This document shows, piece after piece, positions 46,101 through 57,171 of a stretch of DNA of 64,000 nt. The notes beneath the pieces were generated by a model. It searched no databases. It was not told the origin of the DNA and worked only from the letters and a program-made list of their open reading frames with translations. Within the stretch, counting starts at the first letter, position 1. The number at the start of each line of letters is the position of its first letter. Position numbers and translations under genes: made by a program. Origin of the DNA: Neoceratodus forsteri (Eukaryota; Chordata; Ceratodontiformes; Ceratodontidae); contig CM028130.1 in the NCBI GenBank assembly GCA_016271365.2, forward strand, positions 465,963,501-466,027,500. Direction: 5' to 3'.

Positions 46101-46480
46101 GAGGCAGGCATACGGTGGTTAATAGTAGCACTTTGTTTTGTTGGCCAATATTAAGTTTTAGTGTTAGAACCTGTGCTTCCTTGGTGTGGAAGCTAATTGG
46201 TAGTATTTGCCCTTTGATGTCACTCTTGAGGTAAACCAGACACCCTCCCCGCTTGAGGTAATGGTCCTGCTGAAATAGGTTATATCCAGGAAGAGCAATT
46301 GCTGTGTCTGGGATCTTTGGTGACAGCCACATTTCTGTTAGGGAGATGACGTCAGGATTAGTCTGAGACACCCAGGCCTGAAATTGTGGCAGTTTGGAGA
46401 GAAGGCTGCAGATATTCAGAAATACAATTTTTAGATGTCCTGTGCTATTGGTACAATTCATGATACAGGTCACCGAGGGT
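43148..46480 (-). mobile_element. Jockey-superfamily LINE, near full-length coding region
   Basis: Reading right to left: endonuclease (45628-46473), linker (44951-45349, with YIKWVLGKTRIGRDMIDM), RT (44225-44557: LGVPQGFILGPLLFSLFIND, LYADNAVIS, where the usual second D is N) and C-terminus (43629-44132: HTSMTPAALKLVTCSSVLSF, YGLVIYGAGTD, WLPLHHRLQYQACLL). The 3' side ends at 43148 next to a poly-T. The phrase set belongs to the CR1/L2/Rex1 group but I cannot fix the clade. The copy inserted into CR1-H; AA(G/A)TATTTTTT at both margins may be its target duplication. Stops and frameshifts lie in RT. Confidence 0.75.
45628..46473 (-). CDS. Intact endonuclease-domain frame of the 43-46 kb LINE
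   Basis: 281 uninterrupted codons encoding an APE-type endonuclease. In order: KIVFLNICSLLSKL, ISLTEMWLSPKIPDTAIALP (the catalytic E), GYNLFQQDH, GGCLVYLK, HIILGDFNINWQ (G-D-x-N block), STLIDWLLS and TINDHSPVLLTW (the terminal D-H block). All catalytic positions I can identify are present, although RT downstream is broken. The first ATG at 46473 may be the ORF2 start. The protein would nick target DNA to prime reverse transcription. Confidence 0.7.
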   Translation of the reverse strand: MTCIMNCTNSTGHLKIVFLNICSLLSKLPQFQAWVSQTNPDVISLTEMWLSPKIPDTAIALPGYNLFQQDHYLKRGGCLVYLKSDIKGQILPISFHTKEAQVLTLKLNIGQQNKVLLLTTVCLPPGTLLTGFPQLISQLEQNKLNREHIILGDFNINWQAQDAATARDQTARLYLIQLVTQPTRQNYRTETSTLIDWLLSSCPEHITEVTILPDTINDHSPVLLTWTNKFTKNKPKTTRNRSLRPGQLDSFRHYLKGIDWSPLDRVKDGNQALDYFCSIFY

Positions 46481-47444
46481 CACAGCTAGGCAAGGATTTG
46501 ACAAGAGGCTTTGGCTATGCAAGAGTTTGCAGGCATGCACTCCGCTGCCCCATTATATTGATGGCCTGGGGCACACTTACTCAAGTACAAGAGCACAGGG
46601 GTGTAGCCAGGGATTTCAGATCTGCACACCAAGTGGACTCATTACTACCCCACCCCTCCTTGTTTGGGTGAGCTACCCCCCCCCCCGGGGTGTAGCCAGA
46701 CAATATACAAATGTACACCAGGACCGTGTTTACTACCTCATTTGTCACAATAAATACAACTTTTGTATCTCATGACAATAGTTGTTGCCATGCATGGGTA
46801 AATACAAATACTATGCATTGTTCCCTAAGCCACCCACATACCAGCCCAGAGCCTGTAAAGTTGTATTGTCCTTGGGATGCAAAGAGAGTTATTCATGACC
46901 AGGCCTTCTAGTTTCGACTCCTATGACTAAAATTACAGAAAGGTTCAGTATTTTCTTTGTTAGTTTTCATGGAAAAAGGAAGCAGTTCAGAGCCTATTTG
47001 CTACCCCCTTAAAAAAAAATTGCACACCATGGAGTGCTTGGAATATGCCTGCCTACACCCATGCAAGAGCAGGATGTGAAATCATTTTGTCCTTGTGCTT
47101 CCTTTTGTTATTTAAAGAGGTTGTTTAAAAGCCTACGTACAGATCCCTCAGGAGAAGGTCAGACGGAAATGTGGATTCAAGCAGGACCCAGAGTTACTGA
47201 ATTTGTCAGACTTAGTTGCTTGATTTCTGCTTTGCTTGGGATAGCTTCCAAAAAGTTGATTTTAAACTGAAAATGCAAATACCTGGTGGTGATGTTTTGC
47301 AGAAATCCAGTCCAGGAGACCTTCACAGATGTAGTGAGCAAGAATGGTGTAGTTATTCCAAGCAGAAAATCTTGTAAATCCCCAAAAACTAAGCTACAGA
47401 CACAAACACAAACAGCCACCCACACATACCCAGGAGATGCCACT
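46481..47444. other. No gene recognised; possible LINE 5' UTR and hAT-like fragments
   Basis: May be the 5' untranslated part of the preceding LINE. It contains GGGGTGTAGCCAG twice in the same orientation (46609 and 46688); the first lies within CAGGGGTGTAGCCAGG, similar to the outer end of some hAT transposons, but no inverted partner is seen. No coding frame. Confidence 0.35.
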
Positions 47445-47692
47445 GGCTAAATATTTTTTCACAGAAATGCTGGTGGATCCAGTGAACAGCCTCCCAGTGG
47501 AGGTCATAGAGGCTAACATGATTGGTGAGTTCAAGAATGCATGGGATAGACAGAAAGCAACCCTAGTGATAGGAAACAGAGGGTAAGCTGCTGATCATTT
47601 AGGATCTGGAGTTTTAAGTAGGTAGGGAAACGAGCAGACTAGGTGGGCCAGGTGGTCCTTATCTGCCATCATAATCTACAGTATTTTTCTAT
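47445..47692 (+). mobile_element. CR1 3' tail, probably right part of CR1-H
   Basis: Reads AKYFFTEMLVDPVNSLPVEV, then GEFKNAWDRQKATL, then CR1 3' sequence (GGTGGTCCTTATCTGCCATC). The break at the KYFF motif matches the point where CR1-H stops at 43147. Confidence 0.75.
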
Positions 47693-47694
47693 GG

Positions 47695-48560
47695 TGCAAC
47701 ATGGAGTGCTTTTCTAACTTCAAATCAAAATTTCTTCCTAAAAAGCACCTTTCTTCACCCAAAGCTGTAGGTAGAATGCAACTTGGAACCTGTGGAGGTT
47801 TAATTTAAGTTTAAGGGTTTCAAAGGACAAGAGCCTACCCTCTGAATCTATCTAGTCATCCAGATTAGTGAGTCCATTGGCACTCTAATCTGGATCCTCT
47901 AAGGGTTTATTGCAATAAGTGAGACTAGGATTAGTCCATATTGTAATCAACCTGTTTGGGGGGGGGGGGGCCTTGCAACTGTAGGACATGTTGAATTTGT
48001 TTGATAGAATAGCAGAGGCGATACAACTGTGAGGAAGAGGGATGACTAGAAAATCAGATGTGTTCTAAGGCAATACCAGTTGTTCTTGTACCCTAAGCCA
48101 CAAAGGGTGTCTTTCCTTGTCCATTTTATCCAGGTAAAGCACTGTTTAAATAAGAAAGCTAGGTGGTACTTTTCCTAGTGTGAGAGTCCAAAACCTCCTT
48201 CAGATCTAGGGACCCCACAGTTTACTAATGGATAATCTTGGGGCACCATTGTCCCATAAACAAATTCTGTATAGTAGTTTTGAATTTATTGAAGATACTT
48301 TTACATAACCTAATGGGAAGATTTTGAAAAAAAATTAAACTAAAAAAACTTCGGGGTTGTTGTAATTTTAGTTCCACTGATCTTTCCCCAAATAGTTTTT
48401 GCCACTGGTTGAAATCATCACTGATCTCCTTCAAAAGAGAGTTATGGTTTAATTTCACTAATTTCCTCAAATCATTTGGGACTTTGATGCCAAGATAGGT
48501 TATATGATCATTGCACCAAGAAGCAGAATCCAACTTATTCACTACCATCCCCTGTTCTGT
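47695..48560 (-). pseudogene. L1-type LINE, post-RT segment
   Basis: The minus-strand frame 48225-48548 reads WCNDHITYLGIKVPNDLRKL and ISDDFNQWQKLF, then FFQNLPIRLCKSIF. This is the segment after the L1 catalytic core (the YLGI block and the downstream LP..L region). Further decayed frames run down to about 47700. The RT centre that should precede it is absent, so a deletion accompanied or followed the LINE insertion at 48561-50014. Confidence 0.7.
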
Positions 48561-50014
48561 ATGATGGTTTAGATAAATTCTACTTTATGCAGACTATGCA
48601 GTTTTATTTTCTAGTGACTCTGACATTATTTGCCTGGAGCACACCATACAGGATAACTTCATGGCAGTTAAAAGATGGTTCAAGGACCATAAACTGGTTA
48701 TGAACTGTAAAACCAAAAAAACTAAAACCATGATGATCTCCAGTCAGTATAACCGACATCAAACGTACACTCTCATCATCACGAATGTTGACAGGGTGGC
48801 TTTGGACTAGATACAGCAATTTAAATACCTGGGTGTTACAGTCGATAGCTCCTTGTCTTATGTCAACCACATCAACAACATAGTAAAGGCTGTCAACATA
48901 CGTATCGGCCTTCTCTATAGGCATAAGCACAGCCTGTCACCTGGAGTCCTCAACCTTGCAATCCACAGCTCTGTTGTCTCTCTGGTAGAGTACGGAATCA
49001 TAATTTATGGGTCTGCAACAGACTCAGCCCTCAATCACATCAAAATGGCTTTAAACAAGGTGTGCCATGTGTCCACCGGCTCTGAGTGATATACACACCT
49101 GTGACCTATACACCCATGCCAACTGACTTCAGTTCGGGGAGAGGCTCAAGTTCCAGACCTTCCTTCTGGCCAAAAAAAGCTAGTCTTGGTATGATGCCCA
49201 CTGGTGTACAGCAGCTTCTCACCCCGTATGAAGTACCCACCCCACAAGAAGCACTGGGAGAACAGTTTTCGCACCTATTTTGGTCAAAGAGCTTTTGCCT
49301 TTCGAGTGCCCAAATGGACTAACAACCTGCCTGAAAGCATCACTCCTAAACTGACATTAGGCACTCTTTAAGCGTGAGCTTAGAGCTCATCTAATTGCTT
49401 CTGCTCACTGTGGCTGTCTCCTATAGGGACTTTGACCCCAGACCAACTGTAATCCTACCCCGCGCTCCCCGCTGCAGCCTCCCAACTCATCATCACCCCC
49501 CCCCCGCACTGTCCTCATGAACCCCATCCTGCCCCCCGCCCCCACACACACACACTCTCTTTCCACTGTCTCTCTGCAAACTCTTGCTCCGGTACCTGAC
49601 TATGGTTCTTGCTCCGACGCAGTGCCTGGCCACCAGGATTTTACTATGTGCTCTGTACTGCTGGGCCTGACTTTGCCTCCAATTTATGGCCCTCTGTCAG
49701 GATAGGCATCCCTTTCTGATGTGGCCCACCTACTGGGCTGATCTTTTCTTGCACTCCCGCCAGTGTAGTTGTCCTGTCTCCCCCCCCCCCTTTATACTCT
49801 CCTCACCTTTCTGTCACCCTTCCATTCATCTCTCCCTTGGGTTATCCATTATTTAGTATATACATGGTTATTGTATTTATTTGTTCTATATTGCCCCGTA
49901 TCCTACTTCCTAATTTACAAAATACTATAGACTGATGTTGTGTCTTGTTTGTTGTCGGTCCCTGACGTGGAACCTATGTAATGAGCCAGTTGTCAAAGGT
50001 TTACTCCGAGATCA
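48561..50014 (+). mobile_element. Jockey-superfamily LINE 3' part, plus strand
   Basis: RT from the catalytic block (FILYADYAVLFSSD near 48575-48610, with Y in place of the second D) through FKYLGVTVDSSLSYVNHINN, IRIGLLYRHKHSLSPGVLNL and EYGIIIYGSATDSALNHIK (48853-49089). The C-terminus is frame-shifted (49086-49322), and the 3' untranslated part runs to about 50000. Its wording matches the minus-strand LINE at 43-46 kb (HTSMTPAALKL / YGLVIYGAGTD), so they are the same group. It splits the L1 between two of its RT blocks. Confidence 0.75.
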
Positions 50015-51138
50015 TCAACAAATAAAAAAATCAAAGGCCTTGAAGAAGTCAAGTGCCAGTGCAGCTGTGGGAGTTTGTAGCTTATTCCATGTCCAGATCA
50101 TATTAAAGAGCCTTCTTAGATTCTCTGAACCATTCTTCCCAGGGATGAATCCTTTCTGCTCATTGCCCAAAAGTTTGTAGATACAGTTTTTAAGCCTGTT
50201 TGCCAATATTTTGGCAAGGATTTTGTATCTACATTTAAAAGAGAGATTGGTCTATAACTCTCACACAGCATTGGGTTGTTACTGTTTTTAAGAAGCAGTG
50301 AGATATAAGCCTGGTTCATAGATTCCACAAGGGATCCAGAGTGCAGTGAATTCATGAGAACTTTCAATAAATATTTTTGTGAGGCTGGGTTCAGAATTCT
50401 GTAGAATTTCCCTGATAGGCTGTCTGGCCCTGGCATTTTGTTGGAAAGCAGTTCTCTAATCACCCTCAGAAATCTATTCTCTGCAACAGGAGTGTTAATC
50501 AGAGTCCTGTCAGATTTTGGGAGCGCGGGAAGTCTTGGTGCAATAAAACATTTTTATAAGTTAATCTGGGATTTTGGGCTGAACTGTGATAAAGCTTTAC
50601 AAAGAAATTCTCAAATTCATTATTGAAGAAGACAGTCTTGTTTTGACCATTTTGAATGCCTGCTATTATATTTTGACCTGATTTCTTTTTTAATCTATAA
50701 GTGAGCAGCTTTCCAGCCTTTTCACCCATTTCCCATAAGGCTTGTTTTGCCCTCTACAGCATATATTCTGCTTTGGCTGAGTATATTTTATTAACTCTTA
50801 GGCTGCTGGAAGATTTAGAATGTATAGGTTTTTGGGACAAGGTATCCTGTCAACGACAGCCTAAGAGTTAGTATCATATTTCGACTTGGTGATGTTGTGT
50901 CAGAGAGAGGGCCTGTCTACTGGTTTTGTTTAGAAACCTTTTTCAAGCCTGTGCAACTCTGCCTCTTTTTTGGAAAATTCCTGAAGGAATTCTCTCTTTG
51001 ATGAAGAAAATAATCCTTCCTCTTATATAAGCCTTAAAGGAGTCCTATAAAGTGGGAAATGAAACCTCCCCATTGTTATTAATATGGAAAAAAGCTTCAA
51101 CCTCTGTATTTACCCATTCTTTAAATTTAGATTTCAAA
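50015..51138 (-). pseudogene. L1-type LINE, linker and RT N-terminal half
   Basis: The minus strand starts FKEWVNTEVEAFFHINNNGE with VSFPTL (51130-51050). It then has LLTYRLKKKSGQNIIAGIQN (50499-50729), RELLSNKMPGPDSLSGKFYR and CESYRPISLLNVD (50116-50463), and LLGNEQKGFIPGKNGSENLR with LALDFFKAFDFF (50015-50206). That is the L1 RT order NKxPGPD, YRPISL, QxGFIPGR, DFxKAFD. The frame stops where the plus-strand LINE inserted. Confidence 0.8.
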
Positions 51139-51624
51139 TTTATTTTGCCAGGAAGAGACTGCATTGAGCAAGTTCATTTTCAAGGAGGTCCTGGGTAGGA
51201 GAGCATACAGCATAAATACATTTAGTTAGAAAGCACAGTGAAATTTAAGCATAGAGCTACAATTGCAGTATCATAATACCAGATTATTATATGTACAGTA
51301 ATAAGAAGAAAATAGGTTGAATCCAGAGTTAAGTAAGGAACGTAAAGGAAAACAGAAATGTCAGATGATACAGTTAAAAATGTAAAACATGCATCAACCA
51401 TAACAACACTGTTTATGCATTGTTATAATTACAGGAGCAACACACTTGGTATTCTGTTTCCAGAAGTGACTTAGACTCCTAGGCTTACTAAATTGGGAAG
51501 TTTGAGCATATTTTGGAGTTTGTTCCAAGCTCTAGAGATGCTGCTACTGATGGCTGACTTTCCATAAAGTGTGGAGAACTGTGATGTTTTTAGTACCACA
51601 TAAGAACTCCTCAACAAGTAATTA

Positions 51625-52333
51625 CTATGGGGGTTATTCAGGAACAGGTGAGAAATACGTGCCAAAGGCACGTATCCTGCCCACGCAGTTCCACACCCCT
51701 GGGAGATCCACACAGGGACCGTGGTCACATACACCAGCCCCCATGCGGCTCTCTTATGCGGCCCCACATTCCCGGTGCACAGGTCCACAGGGGGAAGCAG
51801 GGTGCTGAGCTGGGTGACAGCCAATTGGCTGCCCTTTCCAGATCCCGCAATGGATCCTTTGCACCTGTGGGGTGCCATGTTGCCACCAGTGCACAGGGCA
51901 CTGGCCGCGACATTGGGGGTACCCTGGTCAAGCGCCCCCAGGCCTCCCAGTGTGCTGTGACAGCAGAGGCATCCCTATTGGGGGCGCGATGTCCCCCATC
52001 ATCACCATTGTCAGCAGATGCATCCCTGGGGGCATGTAACTGGCTGCTGGGGTGTACGGCTGCCCTTCATTTGCGTAGCCAATGGGATGCCGCATGTAGC
52101 ATTCCACGGTTTAGTGAATCATGTGGAGTGCTGGCACTGCCCTCACCCCACCCCGCTCACCTGCCCTGGTGCGGAGCTTCGTGATCAGCCAGGGGATTGA
52201 GTGCATGGGGTAGCGTAGTTGCTGACAGCATACTGCGTTGGGGGGGGGCGCAGGGTGCGGGCAGGTGCAGGGTGGGATACGCACTGGCATTATAGTGTGC
52301 ATCCCCATTCTGCACCTTAGTGTATAGTCCCCA
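51625..52333. mobile_element. 709-bp non-autonomous TIR element with TTA duplication
   Basis: Starts CTATGGGGGTTATTCAGG and ends, on the other strand, TGGGGACTATACAC, an imperfect inverted pair. TTA flanks both sides (51622-51624 and 52334-52336). Removing the element plus one TTA rejoins the LINE frame as ...ALFRTLN-YLLRSSY. A TTA duplication fits the TWA target preference of PIF/Harbinger. No transposase frame. Confidence 0.65.
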
Positions 52334-52881
52334 TTAAGAGTACGAAAAAGAGCTCTCTGATATATTGTAATAGTTTGTCAGTTAAAAGGCTATATGCCTA
52401 TATACAGATATTTTTTAAGTCTCCTTGTAGCCAGTGAAGTCAACCCTGTTGCTAAATATAAGGAGCAGTGGTGTGTTGAAGGTGGGGAGTTTGTAACAAA
52501 TCTAAGGGCCCTTTGGTACAGAACATCAAGTTTACTTAGAATTGTAATAGGGCAACGATTGTAAATCAAGGCCCAGATATTCAAAAGGGTTGCGCCATGC
52601 GCAACAGGGTTGCGCATGCTCAAGTCCAAAACTGCGCCATTTTGCGATATTCAGAAGGAGGCAGTTGCGCCACCGAAAACATGCTGAGCAACAGTGCAAT
52701 GAAAATGAAGGCATGCGCAACCGAAGGGGGCGGATCCATGCATAAAGACCGCAATGCAATATTCAAAGACTTGCGCGATGCGCAATAGCGGCACAGCCGG
52801 AAATTGCGCACTAGCAGAAATGAGCCAAAATAAAAAGGCTCAAGGAAGCGGCGCAAGAACGCTACCAGGCTGCCAAGTGGG

Positions 52882-52914
<33 letters not shown>

Positions 52915-53063
52915 CAAAGGGCAGGCAAGGAAAGTGTGTCCCATAGTCTGTAGAGGCCAGCGGGGGGTGCCCGGTGCAGTGGAAGTAGCAGTCAGGACAG
53001 TGGGGGTAACACAGCAACACCAGCCGGGGCTGAAGCCAGGAGATGGACAGTGCCAGTTTCCAC

Positions 53064-54285
53064 ATGGAAGCTGTAATGAGGGGGTGAGAATGCATGCTGC
53101 AGGGGGCGTGGCCATGGAAGGGCCCTTGCTGGCGGTATGCGACAGCGTGTGTACCGTGCTCATATCAGCTTTGAGCTGTACACAGATGTAGAGATCGTGG
53201 GCCGTACCGCCTGAACAGGGCAATACTGAGACGGCTCTGTGAGCTGTGCAGTGATGTGATGCAGGCACCCTCACGACAGAGTCACGCTCTGTCGGTGGAG
53301 ACCAAGGTGACAGCCTGCATGTGCCTGCTCGCCACGGGCACCTTCCAGAGGCCGACAGGGGACACCACAGGCATCACACAGTCGGCCACGCCACGCATCC
53401 TCACCCATCCTCAGCGCACTGCTGCCACATGCTGCGAAGCACATCCATTTCCCCAGCACCGCGGCAGAGCGTACAGCAAACATGCAGGAGTTCCACAGGG
53501 TAGCACGTATGCCTGGCGTGCTAGGGGCCATAGACTGCACCCATATGGCCATCCGCACGCCACCTGGCCCCGATGGCCACGCATATTGGAACAGAAAGGG
53601 ATTCCCTAGTGTCAACTGCCAGGTGGTGTGTGATGCCACTGGGCGCACAATCAATGTCTGTGCCACACACCCTGGCGGAGCACATGATGCCTTCATATGG
53701 TGTCAGTCTGCACTGTGCCATCGATTCGAGAGTGGGGACATCCCCACAGGACATCTAGTGGGTGAGTACACATGTATGGAATGCAAACCTGGGCAAGGGT
53801 GGAATGCCACAGGTGCCATGGTAGTGGCACACAGGGAGATGGGCCAATATGGACCTGAACATGACACTGATCTCCACTATCTCCACACAGGTGACCGCGG
53901 ATACCCACTCCGTCCCCTGGCTGCTCACACCGCATCGGCGCCCCATGACCCCAGCACAGCTATGCGTATAATGAGGCACATGCCTAACACGCAACATCAT
54001 AGAGCGGGTGTTTGGGATGCTCAAGGCACGCTTCTGATGCCTAGACACCTCCGGCGGTGTCCTACAGTACAGCCCCCAAAAGGCCTGTGGGATATTCCTG
54101 GCCTGTTGCATCCTGAACAACATGGCCAAAGACCATGGGATAGCCGTACAGGTCTAACAGGGGACAGCGATGGGGACGCCAGTGGCGCTGGTGATGAGCA
54201 GCCCCCAGGACGGAGGGACCCCCGACTGATCCGCAGGCCCAGCTGCACCGGGACACCATCACAGAGGAGCACCACGACAACACAG
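53064..54285 (+). pseudogene. HB2 HARBI1-type DDE transposase, frame-shifted
   Basis: Starts MEAVMRG (53064), as in HB1. The N-terminal part includes EIVGRYRLNRAIL-like sequence and ALSVETKVTACMCLLATGTF. The long frame from 53482 gives FHRVARMPGVLGAIDCTHMA (first D), AYWNRKGFPSVNCQVVCDAT, NVCATHPGGAHDAFIWCQSA and GDIPTGHLVG. An intron with canonical GTGAGT (53762) and CACACAG (53890) follows, then DRGYPLRP (second D) and NIIERVFGMLKARF (E, near 54000). The tail HRDTITEEHHD ends at a GTAAGT donor (54286). Small indels near 53210, 53400, 53910 and 53970 break the frame. The HARBI1-type hallmarks AIDCTH, NRKG, GxxHD and GDxxYP are all visible. Confidence 0.88.
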
Positions 54286-55098
54286 GTAAGTCAAGGGACA
54301 TGTGCAACCAACACTGTCCATGCGCAAACCACAGGCACACAGGGAACACACCAGGGGTGCATGATGGTCAGGGAGTGGAAGGTCCAGGCACACAAACACA
54401 CCATCAGGAGGGTGAGCACTCATATGGACACACACACACACCAGGCACAGAGCGTACATGGCAGATGCACAGCGCTGCAGACCAACATTGCCAACACACA
54501 GCACCACCGACCACTCCCACCACCCGTACTTGTCCAAGCACGGTGTCAGAACCTGGGCACCCTTGCACCTTGGTGTACAGTGCAATGCAGGATCATCATG
54601 CACACGCACCTGTGGACAGCAGTTGGGAGGGTGTGCAGGTGGTCCGTGTCGGCGTGGTGAGCAGAGCACCCAGCAGTGCACTGCCCACCATGACACACAT
54701 TGCACACATGGCAGCACCAGACAGGGCCCGCACTGGGAGACAGCTCAGTCATGTAGCACTGTCCCACGGCCACTGGATGCGCAGGCGCCCCACCGTGACC
54801 CAACAGCACGGGCAGGCTGAGCAGGGTCCACATGGGGTGGCACTGTTGCACCACCAGGGGTCCCACTGCGCCGAACGCCGACCTTGCCCGACAGGGTCTG
54901 CAGCATGCCGAACAAACCTGCACCAGGGGTGCTCGGGATGCCCACAGCAGAACCCGCGCCGACAGGCCTGGTGTCGCACGACGCTGGAACGGGAGTGGAG
55001 AGTGCACTGTGTGAGGTGTGGTACAGGGGCACCTGACTGTGTGCCCACAAGGCCCACGACAGAGACCACTGCCTGGGTCAGCCTGTCAATGGCGGCGG

Positions 55099-56404
55099 TC
55101 ACATCTGTCCAGCATACGGACCAGCTCGGCTCGGGTCCCGAGCACTCCCCCTGCTGTGCCGCCCACACACAGACAGTGCCTCCACGGACCTTGCAACCCG
55201 CCTCTGCAGCTGTACTGATTCCTGCAGCAGGCGGGTGTGCTCGTCCAATGGGTACTGTGCCCCAACGGCATCCTGACCCCCAGGGTGTGGACGGTCCTGA
55301 TGCACAACACCCCTTGAGGGTGGGCGCTGTTCGCCAGGACCAGGAATGGGCGGATCAAAGGGCGGCGGACATGTGCCACTGCTTGACACTGTACCCCCAG
55401 ACCTGGTGGGTGACTGCTGCTGCTGCCCCTCCAACCGCTGTGCCCCCGGGTCCACTCGTTCCACCGCTGTGCTGGCAACAGTGCCAGACACCTGCACAGC
55501 CACCGGTGCTGCCCCACGGGTGCTGACAGGCACAGCCTGGGACCGTGCCAGCATGCTGGTACACAAGTTGGAACCAGACAGGCCCAGGGGCACGTGCTGG
55601 CCTGCCGTGTGTCCGTCATGGGACACACAACCATCACTGCCCATTGCAGGCCTTCTATCATCAATGGTGCAGGTATGTGCTACTGCCATGGTCACAGCGT
55701 GCTGGCATGCTTGCATGCCAGACCGCTGAGACACAGGCTGTGCACCCCCCGCACCCGTATCACTGACACCAGAGTTTGCGGCCCAGCGTGCATGCTGCTG
55801 CAGTGCCTGCTGGCTGGTGGTGGTGGTGGTGGAGGTGGATGGACCCTCCTCCATGTCCAGCAGGTCAGCATCACTGTCTGGACCCACCACCACCGTCTCC
55901 TGAAGACGAACAGGATCTGTAACAGAAAGAGAGTACATGTGAGTGCATGTGAACAACCGCCCCCAAACACCACCACCATGTCATACCGTGCAGTGATGGG
56001 CTTCCACCTGTCTGGAATCCTCCGCCTGGTACGCCCTCAATGGTGCTCGGCTGCATGGCTGCGACCAGTGTCTCCTCAGTTGGGGTCAGCTGCAACACCA
56101 CTGGTGGGCCCCGCCAGTGCCAGCACGTGCGCCCTGAAGGCTGCCACCTTCTCCTTCAACCTCCCTGCGATCTGTCCCCATCTTTTTCATATTCCTGCAT
56201 GGAGCGCTTGTGGCTTCCCATGCAGGTTAATGGCCCGAGCTACCCTCCCATGAAGTCAGCGGGACTGAGGGGTGCCCTCCGTCCACTCAGCACTGGCTCC
56301 TCATCCAGGTAGGCCTGGAAGAGAGCCTCCGTCTCTGCTGCTGTAAAGTTGGGCCTCCTCCTACGCCCACCGTCCTCACCCTCACAATGACTCTGCTTGG
56401 TCAT
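55099..56404 (-). pseudogene. HB2 Myb/SANT-like DNA-binding gene (Myb1)
   Basis: The start at 56404 gives MTKQSHCEGEDGGRRRRPNF and then TAAETEALFQAYLDEEPVLS. After a frame loss near 56250 it continues with TPTEETLVAAMQPSTIEGVP and GGGFQTGGSPSLHG, ending at a GTATGA donor (about 55986). Exon 2 begins after a TTACAG acceptor near 55919 (DPVRLQETVVVGPDSDADLL, then DMEEGPSTSTTTTT) and has a long low-complexity C-terminus to about 55099. HB1 gives the same exon boundaries and the same PSTST block. Role: end recognition and nuclear import of the transposase (family knowledge). Confidence 0.75.
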
Positions 56405-57171
56405 GGCGATCTGTATGGGGGGAAGTGGACACCTGTCACTGTGCAGTCTACAGCATTTTCCCATGACCATCGGCCTGAACATCACACAGCATGCAACTCA
56501 CCTCTCACCTGCAGTAGCCGAATCTGGCCAACGCAGCCCAATGTCGCACATTTATAGCGCAATACATGCAAATTAGGAGTGGAGCAACTATAATGACATG
56601 CAAATCGCGCCACTGCACCCTTGAATGGCTGATCAGATGATTTGCATGTGTCGGCTGAATATCGCGAATCTGCGCTTTGCGCAATACGGAAGAGTCGGCT
56701 GAGCCAATGGCACAGATCTGTGCCTGTGTAGTACACTGCATTGCGCATGCCCAGATACCTTACGCAGGCGTCTGTCGCGCTGCTGATGTGCTGAGCGCGA
56801 TCGGCAATTCAGGCCATGGCCACCATTGTGCCAGTGGCGCTACAGCAATGGACACTGTATGGCGCTGTGGCACTACTGCGCAATACTCCACTGTGGCACT
56901 GGTACGCAGCTGGTCGGTCACGCAGGATGCCTATACGTCAGATGGCGCTGTGCGTAGCCTTGCGTCATTGCCCATGACCTTGTGTATGACCTTGCCCCCG
57001 GCACTGTTCGGCCGCCGTGTATAATCTCATTGGGCGCTGTCTAGTGACAGCGCTTATGGAAGGACGGCGCCTGTTTGAACAGCGCGATTGAACCTGTGGT
57101 GGTCTATTGCGCAACATCTCCACGTAAGCAGCACAGCTGGGCGCCATATTGCCTGCTGTAAAGTTGGTGCC
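56405..57171. promoter_or_regulatory. HB2 divergent promoter region with GCGCAA motifs and Oct-like dyad
   Basis: Lies between the divergent Myb1 and Myb2 starts. ATGCAAAT occurs at about 56569 and 56595 and ATTTGCAT at 56640-56647, followed by GGCTGAATATCGCG. Words of TTGCGC/GCGCAA type recur (near 56670, 56680, 56741, 56878, 57111), as at the transposon ends. A plausible reading is that the transposon's own DNA-binding protein also binds here. No TATA box is clear. Confidence 0.55.

Noticed and set aside
46605..46700. hAT transposon ends (CAGGGGTGTAGCCAGG and a second GGGGTGTAGCCAG)
   Set aside because: Both copies point the same way and no inverted partner or 8-bp duplication was found, so I did not call an element.
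54300..55526. A 408-codon plus-strand frame in HB2
   Set aside because: It is antisense to Myb1 exon 2 in part, and is H/T/P-rich low-complexity sequence with no domain; splice signals and HB1 comparison support Myb1 instead.
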